Assembly: GCA_030842085.1 (NCBI GenBank)
Contig: JAUUSE010000042.1
Coordinates: 1-15,384 of the forward strand
Direction: 5' to 3'
Length of the DNA stretch: 15,384 nt
Source: Timburyella sp030842085
Lineage (GTDB): Bacteria; Bacillota; Clostridia; Oscillospirales; Acutalibacteraceae
Position 1 is the stretch's first letter. Every line of letters begins with the position of its first letter. Positions 1-7,694 of the stretch are shown here, one piece after another. The notes beneath the pieces are model-generated. The model was not told the origin of the DNA and ran no database searches. It worked only from the letters and a program-made list of their open reading frames with translations. Position numbers and translations under genes: made by a program.

Positions 1-1
1 T

Positions 2-1339
2 CCACCCAGTCTTATCATAGAAGAATCTTATTTACAGACTTTTCTTCATACCCTCGATAATGAAGACGGGATACTATACTATCCTATGTCTTTACCCCAG
101 CAAAGGGTTTATTATGACTACCGAGTTGTAAAAAATAAATTAGCATATAATGTTCCATTCGTAAGTGATGTAAGCGGAATGTCAAAAATCAATATACAAC
201 ATGCGATAGATACAATAATAGCGAACAATGAGATGCTGAGATCATGCTTTAAGCTCTATAATAAAAAGATAATGCGATGCGTTTATCCTACGTTTCCAGT
301 GGAATTGTCTTATATTACAGTTGACGAAAGACCTATTGATTTTAGCAATTATTTAACAGTTTTTGATATTTCTAAAATTCCATTGTTTAATTTAACTATT
401 ATATCACAAGGAGAAAAGCAATGGTTGCTATTTGATGTACATCATATATTACTGGATGGATATTCCTCTAGTTTGTTGCAGGAAGAAATGCGTTTAGTAT
501 CGGAAAATGCAGAACAGATGCATGAGCCTAATAATTATAATTTATATGTAGACTTTGAAAATCAATATTATCAATCGGATGAATATAAAAAAATACGTGA
601 TTATTGGAAAATTCGTTTATCTGATTTTGATTTTCAAAATCCATTTGTTCCCGATGCGTCTTATGCAAAAGAATCATATGGTAGTATACAGACTTCATTC
701 CCAGATAAAACAACGCTTGCTATTTCTACGTATGCAAAGCGAAATAAGACAACGCAATATAATATTATTCTGGCTTCAATATTTCTTTCTCTTTATATTG
801 CAACAGGGAAGACCGATTTCATTGTAATTACATCCGTTCTTAATCGCCACGAAGCTCAATTTAACAATATATTAGGGCTGTTTACTAATTTATTGCCTTT
901 GCGTGGTACTATTAATAATAAAAGTACAATAAAAGATTTTTTAAATAGTGTAATTAGCAATACTAAGCAAGATCTCAAGAATCAGTATTATCAATATAAT
1001 CATTTAATACAAGATTTTAGATTAAAAAAGCCTAATTTTTATATCTACCTTGATTTCGAAGATATATCTTTGAAAAGAAATCAGGATGTCGCTGATATTG
1101 CTGTTAATACAAAGATAGCGAAATACGATCTACATATAGATCTAAAACGTAGGAATCAGTCTTTGGATATAGAATTGAACTATTGGTCTCACTTCTACAG
1201 CAAAAATTACATAAACAAAATATTGAGCATTTTTATACATTCGGCTGAATGTTTAACATCTGGAATATATGATGAAATGATTATAGAAGATTATGCATCA
1301 ATGATTAAATCTGCTTTAAATCAAGATTCTACAAAATAA
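2..1339 (+). CDS. NRPS condensation domain, C-terminal end of a protein cut by the window edge
   Basis: Condensation (C) domains join an acyl or peptidyl group on an upstream carrier protein to an amine on a downstream carrier or free acceptor. The frame is open back to base 2 with no start codon, and the ATG at 86 lies inside the conserved N-terminal C-domain motif (Y-P-M-S-L-P-Q-Q-R), so the ATG is probably internal and the protein 5'-partial. Numbered from that Met, visible motifs are NNEMLRS (48-53 region, the RHExLR-type motif), the catalytic HHILLDG (H119, H120, D124, G125; bases 440-460) and L-F-T-N-L-L-P-L-R (the C5-type motif). The catalytic His is therefore present. The protein stops right after the C domain, with no carrier, thioesterase or reductase domain behind it. 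It heads the visible part of an AT-rich operon containing a free carrier protein and BtrH-like proteins. Whether adenylation or carrier domains lie upstream cannot be seen. Confidence 0.88.
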   Translation, partial: PPSLIIEESYLQTFLHTLDNEDGILYYPMSLPQQRVYYDYRVVKNKLAYNVPFVSDVSGMSKINIQHAIDTIIANNEMLRSCFKLYNKKIMRCVYPTFPVELSYITVDERPIDFSNYLTVFDISKIPLFNLTIISQGEKQWLLFDVHHILLDGYSSSLLQEEMRLVSENAEQMHEPNNYNLYVDFENQYYQSDEYKKIRDYWKIRLSDFDFQNPFVPDASYAKESYGSIQTSFPDKTTLAISTYAKRNKTTQYNIILASIFLSLYIATGKTDFIVITSVLNRHEAQFNNILGLFTNLLPLRGTINNKSTIKDFLNSVISNTKQDLKNQYYQYNHLIQDFRLKKPNFYIYLDFEDISLKRNQDVADIAVNTKIAKYDLHIDLKRRNQSLDIELNYWSHFYSKNYINKILSIFIHSAECLTSGIYDEMIIEDYASMIKSALNQDSTK

Positions 1340-1377
1340 TCTGATTTGCCTATTTAAATAAAACAAATGAGGATAAT

Positions 1378-2376
1378 ATGCAAAAATATAAAATGAAAGT
1401 TGTGCCTTTTGACGATTTTATATATAGGAAATGTAGCTATAATGTGCTAATAAGTGTAGTTTTATACTTTAAAAATAGCATATTTCCTATATTATCAAAT
1501 GATGTGATTGTTTACTCTCATGATGCAACACTTACATCATTAATACCTGTAGATTGTATACAAATTAAAAATGACCAAGAACTACTGCATGATCTTGGTT
1601 TTGAATTAAATAGTTTTAATGAAGAGCTTATAAATAATAAGGACAAATTATTATCAGAAATAAAAGCTCGTGTTATAAGCAATGAACCGGTATTTACTCC
1701 TGTTGATTTATTCAGCATGAAGTCAAAAGGGAACTGGAATATTCATTATGGAATTAATCATTTTACTCATGATGTAATGGTTATAGGATATGATGATATT
1801 TTAAATAGCTTTATAATTTTAGATACAAATGACCGGCATTGTTTTGAAACAATTATTAATTATGAAGACTTATACAATAATTATAAAAACTATTTAGAAT
1901 ATTGCATATGGTCTCCACGTAAAATTCTTTCTTTACGAAAAAAACAGTATTTTGAGGAAAAACAGAAGCATATTAATTATTATACTAATATTTTTAAAAA
2001 TAATTTATTAAATAATAAGAAAAATATTTGTAGAAGTATAGTCTACTTAGATGATTGCTGTTATAATATGAATAGATTATTATCTATGGATATTATTGAG
2101 CAAAAACAAATTAATGAGATTTACAGTAACCAGTATTTATCTACAAATTTAAAGTATGTTCAATATTACCAGATGAAAAATTTTTTCCCTCAGGATTTTA
2201 AACTTATTAATGATTATAAAATTATTTTAGAATTATTTGATTTATTAAAATCTCTATTTATTAAATATACTCTTACATACGATAAAAGTATTAAACAGAA
2301 TGTAAATAACTATTTCATGCAGTTAAAAAAGTTAGAGCATGAGTGTAACCGTAGAGTATTTAAGCAAATTAACTGA
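1378..2376 (+). CDS. BtrH-like papain-fold protein (putative acyltransferase of a carrier-protein pathway), copy 1
   Basis: 332 residues, very AT-rich. The N-terminal half fits the butirosin BtrH N-terminal (C39-peptidase-like) pattern. C19 sits in a short motif followed by a hydrophobic helix (C-S-Y-N-V-L-I-S-V-V). A strand pair follows around 100-112 (E-P-V-F-T-P-V-D-L). Then come H131 in H-D-V-M-V-I-G-Y-D (131-139) and D149 after the next strand, giving a plausible Cys-His-Asp triad. The C-terminal half (about 180-332) is Lys/Asn/Tyr-rich, predicted helical and unrecognised. In butirosin synthesis BtrH transfers an acyl group from a carrier protein to an aminoglycoside amine; a comparable transfer or release step is inferred here from fold and from the carrier protein at 5793. 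No signal peptide is seen, so it is presumably cytosolic. TGAGGA at 1368-1373 precedes the ATG with a short spacer. It could instead be a peptidase-like processing enzyme. The family assignment comes from motif reading, not a search. Confidence 0.7.
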   Translation: MQKYKMKVVPFDDFIYRKCSYNVLISVVLYFKNSIFPILSNDVIVYSHDATLTSLIPVDCIQIKNDQELLHDLGFELNSFNEELINNKDKLLSEIKARVISNEPVFTPVDLFSMKSKGNWNIHYGINHFTHDVMVIGYDDILNSFIILDTNDRHCFETIINYEDLYNNYKNYLEYCIWSPRKILSLRKKQYFEEKQKHINYYTNIFKNNLLNNKKNICRSIVYLDDCCYNMNRLLSMDIIEQKQINEIYSNQYLSTNLKYVQYYQMKNFFPQDFKLINDYKIILELFDLLKSLFIKYTLTYDKSIKQNVNNYFMQLKKLEHECNRRVFKQIN

Positions 2377-2389
2377 ATGGGGGATAAAA

Positions 2390-2863
2390 ATGAAAATTCA
2401 ACATTTTATTACAAAAATCTACGGCAAACAAATCTATATAAATAATATTGTGATACTTCTATTGGCTGCAACTATTTCAGTTACTCAGTTTTTTACAGCA
2501 TGGTATTTAGGCCTTATTATAGATTCTGTTAATTTAGGGTTATCTCCAGTTATAAAAAACACAATTATTATTACAATATCTGTTTTAATTAACTTTATCA
2601 GTAGCTTACTTCTTTATATTTTATTACAGAATATGTCTTATAAATTAACAAATAATTTAAGAAAAAAAGCTGCAGAAAAAATTTGTAAATCCGAATATAA
2701 AAGTTTAGCTAAGTTTAATGATGGTAATCTACTTACTATCTCTGTCAGCGATACCGAAAGCATATCCGCATGGTTTAATATTATTGTTTCTATAGGTCAA
2801 ATACCTATAAAAATTATAATAGTATTTATAGCTATTATCAGAATACATTGGATTTTATTATAA
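2390..2863 (+). CDS. ABC exporter half-transporter 1, N-terminal membrane fragment (frameshifted)
   Basis: First part of a type I (ABCB-like) exporter subunit, about 157 residues. The chosen start is the ATG at 2390, just after a GGGGGAT ribosome binding site and 13 bases past the previous stop; a longer reading from GTG-type codons near 2339 would overlap the preceding gene. It holds TM1 (about 19-48), TM2 (about 55-82), the cytoplasmic loop L-T-N-N-L-R-K-K, and the start of TM3 (about 125-150), then stops at TAA 2861-2863. The rest of the same subunit continues in another frame from about 2848. Reading on after H-W, the downstream frame gives W-D-F-I-I-I-C-I-I-L-F-P, which keeps the usual W-to-P spacing of this family (W-K-L-T-L...L-P). 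That places a one-base loss close to the GG at 2850-2851. It is either a sequencing or assembly error or a true inactivating mutation. Confidence 0.75.
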   Translation: MKIQHFITKIYGKQIYINNIVILLLAATISVTQFFTAWYLGLIIDSVNLGLSPVIKNTIIITISVLINFISSLLLYILLQNMSYKLTNNLRKKAAEKICKSEYKSLAKFNDGNLLTISVSDTESISAWFNIIVSIGQIPIKIIIVFIAIIRIHWILL

Positions 2864-4056
2864 TATGTATAATTCTTTTTCCGTTAACTCTTTTGCCATC
2901 TTTATTTTTGTCTAAAAAAATGTATAAGTTAAACTTAGATGAACAAAAATCCGTAGATCTTAATACGAATTTCATTAAAGAAACATTGAGTTTTATAATT
3001 ATTTTAAAGTCTTTTTGCTTAGAACACTTATTTATAAGTAAAAACAAAAAAATTTTAAAAGATTTAGAAATAGCGAAATTAAAAAAGCAAAAACGTGATA
3101 GGCTAATACAGTCATTTTCTCGATGTATTGGTTACATAGCAAATCCAATTTTATTTACTACTGCGGCCTACTTAATACTACAAGGTAATATGACAATAGG
3201 CCAAATTATTTCCATCATGTTTTTTATTGACATTGCTGGCGAAGGAATTAATTTACTTACTGGTATTAGCAATCAATATCAAGCTGTAAAATCATATATG
3301 ACAAGAATTGTTTCTTTGTTAGATGTACCTAACGAAAGAACAACAGGTTCAGCTTTACGGCCAACTATTGATGCACCTGTTTTTGATTTATCAAATGTTT
3401 CATTCTCTTATTTACAAAATAAAATATTGAAAGATGTTTCTTTAAAAATAAATAAAGGTGATAAAGTCGCTATAATAGGAAGAAGCGGAAGTGGTAAAAC
3501 AACATTATTTAAACTTTTAAATGGCCTTTATGAACCAGATGAAGGAATTATATTGTTTCAAGGACAAAATATATTCGACATTTCTATAGATGAAGTTAGA
3601 GCAAATTTATCTGTAGTACCACAAGAATCATTTGTGTTTCCTGACACTATTTTTAATAATATATCTATTGCCAAGCCTGATGCAAGCCTAGAAGAAGTTA
3701 TAGAGTCATGCAAAATAGCAAATATCCACGACTTTATTATTAGTTTAGACGAAGGTTATGATACTGTACTAAATAATGTTGTGGTGTCTTTATCCAATGG
3801 CCAAATGCAACGTATTAATTTAGCACGTGCTTTTTTACGCAATTCTCAAATCTGGTTATTTGACGAACCTACATCTGCTCTTGACGTTAATAACAGAAAT
3901 ATAATTATGAATTATATTTCTAATGTAAATGAGGAAAAAACCATAGTATGTATTCTTCATGAACCAGATTTAATTACTAACTTTAATATTAAAGTTGAAA
4001 TAAAAGATGGACAAATAACTAATATTAGTTGGGGTCCCGATAAAGGGTGTTTATAA
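2848..4056 (+). CDS. ABC exporter half-transporter 1, C-terminal membrane plus ATPase fragment (frameshifted)
   Basis: Continuation of the subunit that begins at 2390. The frame opens at a TTG with no ribosome binding site, so it is unlikely to start independently. It supplies the remaining transmembrane helices and the nucleotide-binding domain: Walker A G-R-S-G-S-G-K-T-T (bases 3478-3504), Q-loop V-V-P-Q-E-S (Gln codon 3622-3624), signature L-S-N-G-Q (3790-3804, N instead of the usual first G), Walker B I-W-L-F-D-E (3850-3867) with the catalytic Glu, D-loop S-A-L-D, and the switch His in I-L-H-E-P-D (3958-3960). Rejoined with one added base, bases 2390-4056 encode about 555 residues, normal for a half exporter. 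The stop overlaps the next gene's ATG by one base (TAATG), so the two subunits are translationally coupled and probably form a heterodimer that exports the cluster's product. Confidence 0.83.
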   Translation: MDFIIICIILFPLTLLPSLFLSKKMYKLNLDEQKSVDLNTNFIKETLSFIIILKSFCLEHLFISKNKKILKDLEIAKLKKQKRDRLIQSFSRCIGYIANPILFTTAAYLILQGNMTIGQIISIMFFIDIAGEGINLLTGISNQYQAVKSYMTRIVSLLDVPNERTTGSALRPTIDAPVFDLSNVSFSYLQNKILKDVSLKINKGDKVAIIGRSGSGKTTLFKLLNGLYEPDEGIILFQGQNIFDISIDEVRANLSVVPQESFVFPDTIFNNISIAKPDASLEEVIESCKIANIHDFIISLDEGYDTVLNNVVVSLSNGQMQRINLARAFLRNSQIWLFDEPTSALDVNNRNIIMNYISNVNEEKTIVCILHEPDLITNFNIKVEIKDGQITNISWGPDKGCL

Positions 4057-5756
4057 TGTTTAAGCAAATGTTAGAATATATCCGCAGGCATCCAATCCTT
4101 TGGATTGTTGGTTTAGTTTTGCCTGCTTTAGCATCTTTTACTGTTAACTTTGGCTTTGCACTCAGTTTAGATTTTTATACTGCTGAGCTTTCACAGAAAA
4201 ATGCTTCTTTTAGTAATATTCTTATCATTATGGCTGTAACTGCCTGTTCGCTTGTTATCGCCGTTATAATAGAAGATATTTCCAGGTTCATTTTCAGCAA
4301 ATTTATTATAAAAACCCAAAATAATATGCGCCATGATATTTATAGAAGTTTTATCAATACCAAATATTCACTTCTTAACAATACCGATAGAGGTGAATTT
4401 TATACTAATTACAACATTGATACAGAAATGGCTACAAAAGTGATTTCGGAAGATTTATTTGCAATTTTATTCCCATTAGTGCACGCTATAGGTTATTTTA
4501 TTGCATTGTTTGTTGTTAATCCTTTGATAGGCGGATTGGTCTCAGGATTAACAATTACAATAATTTTATTAAATTTATTATTTGTAAATAAATTTAATAA
4601 ATTAGAAAAAGAAGTTCTATCAGCTAAAGAAGATTTTACTAGAATTACTGATACGGCTGTCCGTGGAAAAATTACAGTAAGACAGTTACAAATTGGAGAT
4701 ACTTTTACTCAAAAAATTTCTGATAAATCTGATAGCGTTTATAATGTTGGGAAAAAAAGTATCCGTCTTAATTTTTATAGAAAAATTACTCTTGAATTTC
4801 TTTCAATTATTTGTACTTCTCTTATTACTCCAGTGGCTTGTATCCTTGCTGCCTTAAATATAATTGAACTGGCTTCTGTGGTAATGATTGCACAAATTTG
4901 CCGATTTATTATTATGCAGACAAATGGTTTAGGCACTGCAATTCAGCAATTAGGTATTCATTTTATATCATATAATCGCATGCAAAAAATATTGCAATTG
5001 CCAAATGAGTATGAGAAAAGCATAAATAATACCGAGATTATTTCATCATTAGATTTTGATAAGCCGGCTATTGCCTTTAAAAATTTTGGTATATATTATA
5101 ATGAAAATACTATTCTTGAAGATATTAATATTAGTGTTGATGCAGGACAAATTATTGCTATTGTTGGCCCTAGTGGAAGTGGCAAAACAAGTATTGTAAA
5201 TGCTTTATTGGGGCTAATAGAATATAGTGGTGATATACAAATTTTTGGTGTTAATGCACGTGATTTAGATTTACATACTTTAAGAAATTGTTTTACTTAT
5301 TCTCCGGAACATAGCCAGTTGTTTGATGATGCCTCTATTTTAGACAATTTATTATATATAAATTCCGATAAAAATTACGATGAAATCAAAGAGTTGTTAA
5401 ATTATCTTTTATTACAGGACTTGGATATTACACAAAAGCCCCACACTTTATCGGGTGGACAACGTTTGCGTGTCTCATTGGCCCGGGCCTTATTAAAAAA
5501 TTCTCAAATTATTATTTTAGATGAACCCACTTCCGCTTTAGACAGCGAATCTGAAGATATAGTTTTAAAGGTTATACTATCCCTTAAAAAGTTAGGAAAA
5601 ACTATTCTTTTAATATCCCATAGAGGATCTACTATTAAATCAGCAGATAAGTTTTTAATTGTTTCAAACAAACACGTATATCAATACAATTCATTTGAAG
5701 AAGCTAACAAATTATATTCAAATTCTGATAACAATAATACAGACACATTAATCTAA
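4056..5756 (+). CDS. ABC exporter half-transporter 2 (membrane domain fused to ATPase)
   Basis: 566 residues, full length for an ABCB-like half exporter. The ATG at 4056 is preferred over the GTG at 4047: AAAGGG at 4042-4047 lies 8 bases before it, and it overlaps the previous stop in a TAATG junction. The N-terminal half has about six membrane helices, the first near residues 15-40. The ATPase domain has Walker A G-P-S-G-S-G-K-T-S (bases 5166-5192), signature L-S-G-G-Q (5448-5462), Walker B I-I-I-L-D-E (Asp-Glu 5520-5525), D-loop S-A-L-D and switch His in I-S-H-R (5619-5621). The Q-loop is unusual: S-P-E-H-S-Q-L-F puts Glu (5307-5309) where Gln normally sits. It probably pairs with the subunit encoded at 2390-4056, one site having the variant signature and the other the variant Q-loop. 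The substrate is presumably the compound made by the surrounding cluster, which is inferred from context only. Confidence 0.93.
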   Translation: MFKQMLEYIRRHPILWIVGLVLPALASFTVNFGFALSLDFYTAELSQKNASFSNILIIMAVTACSLVIAVIIEDISRFIFSKFIIKTQNNMRHDIYRSFINTKYSLLNNTDRGEFYTNYNIDTEMATKVISEDLFAILFPLVHAIGYFIALFVVNPLIGGLVSGLTITIILLNLLFVNKFNKLEKEVLSAKEDFTRITDTAVRGKITVRQLQIGDTFTQKISDKSDSVYNVGKKSIRLNFYRKITLEFLSIICTSLITPVACILAALNIIELASVVMIAQICRFIIMQTNGLGTAIQQLGIHFISYNRMQKILQLPNEYEKSINNTEIISSLDFDKPAIAFKNFGIYYNENTILEDINISVDAGQIIAIVGPSGSGKTSIVNALLGLIEYSGDIQIFGVNARDLDLHTLRNCFTYSPEHSQLFDDASILDNLLYINSDKNYDEIKELLNYLLLQDLDITQKPHTLSGGQRLRVSLARALLKNSQIIILDEPTSALDSESEDIVLKVILSLKKLGKTILLISHRGSTIKSADKFLIVSNKHVYQYNSFEEANKLYSNSDNNNTDTLI

Positions 5757-5792
5757 AAATAGCTTTTATATTTTTGAAAGAGATGAATAAAT

Positions 5793-6044
5793 ATGAATTT
5801 TGAAGAAAAAGTTAGAAAAATAATTGCGGATAATTGTACCGATTCGGGTGTAATTGATGACCTTGGCATTAATGATAATTTAATTGATAGAGGCTTAGAT
5901 TCCGTAACTTATATTAAAATAATAGTTGATATAGAAAAGGAGTTCCATATTACATTTCCTGATGATAAACTTGCTTTAAAAGAATCTGACACCATATATA
6001 AACTTTGTACAATTATAGAGTCGGAATTAGAAAATAACATTTAA
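5793..6044 (+). CDS. Discrete acyl/peptidyl carrier protein
   Basis: 83 residues, the normal size of a stand-alone carrier protein. The 4'-phosphopantetheine attachment site is S37 in D-R-G-L-D-S-V-T-Y, followed by helix II (I-K-I-I-V-D-I-E-K-E-F) as expected. The surface is acidic. Once modified by a phosphopantetheinyl transferase (not in this window), it would carry an acyl or aminoacyl thioester. GAAAGAG at 5776-5782 serves as ribosome binding site, with 36 bases separating it from the exporter gene and 35 from the next gene. A free carrier inside an operon with a condensation domain and BtrH-like proteins suggests in-trans loading and transfer, as for the carrier proteins of butirosin-type pathways. 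It could also be a D-alanyl carrier (DltC-like), but no dlt neighbours are present. Which enzyme loads it is unknown. Confidence 0.92.
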   Translation: MNFEEKVRKIIADNCTDSGVIDDLGINDNLIDRGLDSVTYIKIIVDIEKEFHITFPDDKLALKESDTIYKLCTIIESELENNI

Positions 6045-6079
6045 ACAGATTATCAATTCTTTATGAAAGGATCTTTTTT

Positions 6080-7204
6080 ATGAAAAAGATATTACCCGTA
6101 AAAATTGACGCTATAATTACTTCGGAATGCTGGACATATTGGAAAATGGCTATAATACAAACTTTACCAGACTATATGATTTGGCTTTCTTCTCATTTGG
6201 ATATATTCCAAAATTTAGACTCTGTTTATTTTGGCAAAGACCTTAAAGTATTTTCTAATGAATACTATTCAGATATACTTGATATTGAAGAAATAAAAAT
6301 ATACTCAATCTCCTATAATAAGATAATAGAATTTATTAAAAACTGTATTAACAGCGATTTTTATTATACCGTTTTTATTTTAAAAAATTTAAATAATGAA
6401 TGCAATAATTTACATATATTACATGATTCTAATAATATATTTCATGAGATATTTATTTACGGTTATGACGACGAAAATAAAGTTTTTAATTCTATTTCGA
6501 TATCAGAAAACAATTATTTTAAACCCACTACTATTGCTTACGATAAGCTTAAAAACGGTTACCTTACTATGCAAAAATATTTTTACTATAATCCATCTCA
6601 ATATAATTTTAAAAGAGATTTTTCATATTTAATGTCAAGGTCTAAAGTAAATTATAAATATAAGACCAAAGACTATTCTTACGATTATTTTAAAAAAATC
6701 TCTAACGAAGCCTACGGCAATAGAAAAGATGTATCTTATTCTGATATTGATATGCAATTTTTAAAACCATTCAGTTTTTACAGTGGCGTAACTTGTATAT
6801 TATCTACAGCAAAACGGTTATCCGTTTTTAATGAAAAGGAAATTACTCCTAATGATTATTCTGAAATAAGAAATATACAGACTATCCTTTATAAATTGTA
6901 TGAACATAGACTGCTTATTGCATCTTCTATGGAATGGTATGAAGATTTTTGGACTATAACATCTGATGAACTAATAAATATTAGAAAAAAATACTTGGAC
7001 ATTATTTCTAATATGGAAGTTATATGTAAGCTGTATTTAAAACTATTACAAACTTCAGACAAAAGTATTATAAATAAAATTATTGATAAATTGTATTTAC
7101 AGTATAGTGCTGAAAAAGTTATATTAAACAATTATTATATAAATGTTTTAGATTGGTATTATAATAATGTTATAGGTCCCAATTTTAAAAAACTTTACAA
7201 TTAA
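6080..7204 (+). CDS. BtrH-like papain-fold protein, diverged copy 2
   Basis: 374 residues, very AT-rich, last gene of the left operon. It resembles the protein at 1378-2376 in layout: C17 in S-E-C-W-T-Y-W-K-M, a hydrophobic segment, then H122 in H-E-I-F-I-Y-G-Y-D-D (122-131). It ends in a helical domain that shares D-K-S-I and flanking spacing with the end of copy 1. The residue aligned with Asp149 of copy 1 is Ser140, so the third member of the presumed triad is missing and activity may rest on a Cys-His pair or be lost. It may act on the carrier protein encoded just upstream, as a second transfer enzyme, a partner of copy 1 or a binding subunit; none of this is proven. GAAAGGA at 6065-6071 lies 8 bases before the ATG. 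Family membership is weaker than for copy 1 and rests on motif spacing. Confidence 0.6.
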   Translation: MKKILPVKIDAIITSECWTYWKMAIIQTLPDYMIWLSSHLDIFQNLDSVYFGKDLKVFSNEYYSDILDIEEIKIYSISYNKIIEFIKNCINSDFYYTVFILKNLNNECNNLHILHDSNNIFHEIFIYGYDDENKVFNSISISENNYFKPTTIAYDKLKNGYLTMQKYFYYNPSQYNFKRDFSYLMSRSKVNYKYKTKDYSYDYFKKISNEAYGNRKDVSYSDIDMQFLKPFSFYSGVTCILSTAKRLSVFNEKEITPNDYSEIRNIQTILYKLYEHRLLIASSMEWYEDFWTITSDELINIRKKYLDIISNMEVICKLYLKLLQTSDKSIINKIIDKLYLQYSAEKVILNNYYINVLDWYYNNVIGPNFKKLYN

Positions 7205-7212
7205 GTTATGTT

Positions 7213-7253
7213 AAAAGCCATAAAACAATAGAAGTTATTGTTTTATGGTTTTT
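7213..7253 (+). terminator. Rho-independent terminator of the biosynthetic operon
   Basis: A perfect 13-bp stem (CCATAAAACAATA at 7218-7230 with TATTGTTTTATGG at 7236-7248) encloses the loop GAAGT and is followed by TTTTT. Flanking A and T runs extend the pairing, so it could work on both strands. It begins about 10 bases after the stop at 7204 and marks the 3' end of the AT-rich operon. Confidence 0.88.
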
Positions 7254-7282
7254 AATTTTTATTCTTTTGCATTATATAGCCA

Positions 7283-7417
7283 TTGAATAAGTATACACTT
7301 ACATATCAACCTGTTTATACACAACAATCTGCCGATGCTAAAAATCTTGCAGCAACAATACGTGAGCAAGGTCAATTGAATTTGCATCATGGGGTATTTA
7401 TTCTTAGTGAAAATTGA
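7283..7417 (+). pseudogene. Possible remnant of a coding sequence (about 44 codons, no recognisable family)
   Basis: The stretch between the operon terminator and the surface-protein promoter is mostly featureless AT-rich DNA. One frame here reads like protein (…Y-Q-P-V-Y-T-Q-Q-S-A-D-A-K-N-L-A-A-T-I-R…) and ends at TGA 7415-7417. It opens after a TAG at 7277-7279, with only a TTG as possible start and no ribosome binding site. A second short protein-like stretch (F-K-R-L-E-A-F-L-R-Q-E-N-Q-I-L, stop) follows near 7450-7500 in another frame. Together they could be the decayed end of a gene left at the island edge. Chance open frames are a real alternative, and I could not assign a family. Confidence 0.25.
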
Positions 7418-7635
7418 TATGTTTGTTAATTTATTACATTGTATCAGTGATTTAAACGATTAGAAGCATTTCTACGCCAAGAAAATCAGATATTATAATT
7501 TTTGACCAATGAGATTTACAGATATTTTTAAAAATTGGCTATAAATATGCACAAAAATTATTTCTATTAAATATATAAATTAAATAAAATTACATTTAAA
7601 TTAATTAAGTGTAAAAACTTTTTGAACAAAATGTA

Positions 7636-7663
7636 TTGCAATTAGGGCAAAAAGTATTATAAT
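7636..7663 (+). promoter_or_regulatory. Probable sigma-A promoter for the surface-protein gene
   Basis: The -10 box TATAAT (7658-7663) is an exact consensus match. A -35-like TTGCAA (7636-7641) lies 16 bases upstream. Transcription would start near 7670, leaving a short leader with AGGAGG (7681-7686) placed 8 bases before the ATG at 7695. No operator or riboswitch is evident. Confidence 0.65.
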
Positions 7664-7694
7664 AAAAATGTAATTTTAAAAGGAGGAAATAGAC

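Noticed and set aside
2848..2863. Programmed -1 ribosomal frameshift in the ABC gene
   Set aside because: The overlap has T-TTA-TTA but no canonical slippery heptamer in the right phase and no obvious pseudoknot; a lost base explains it better.
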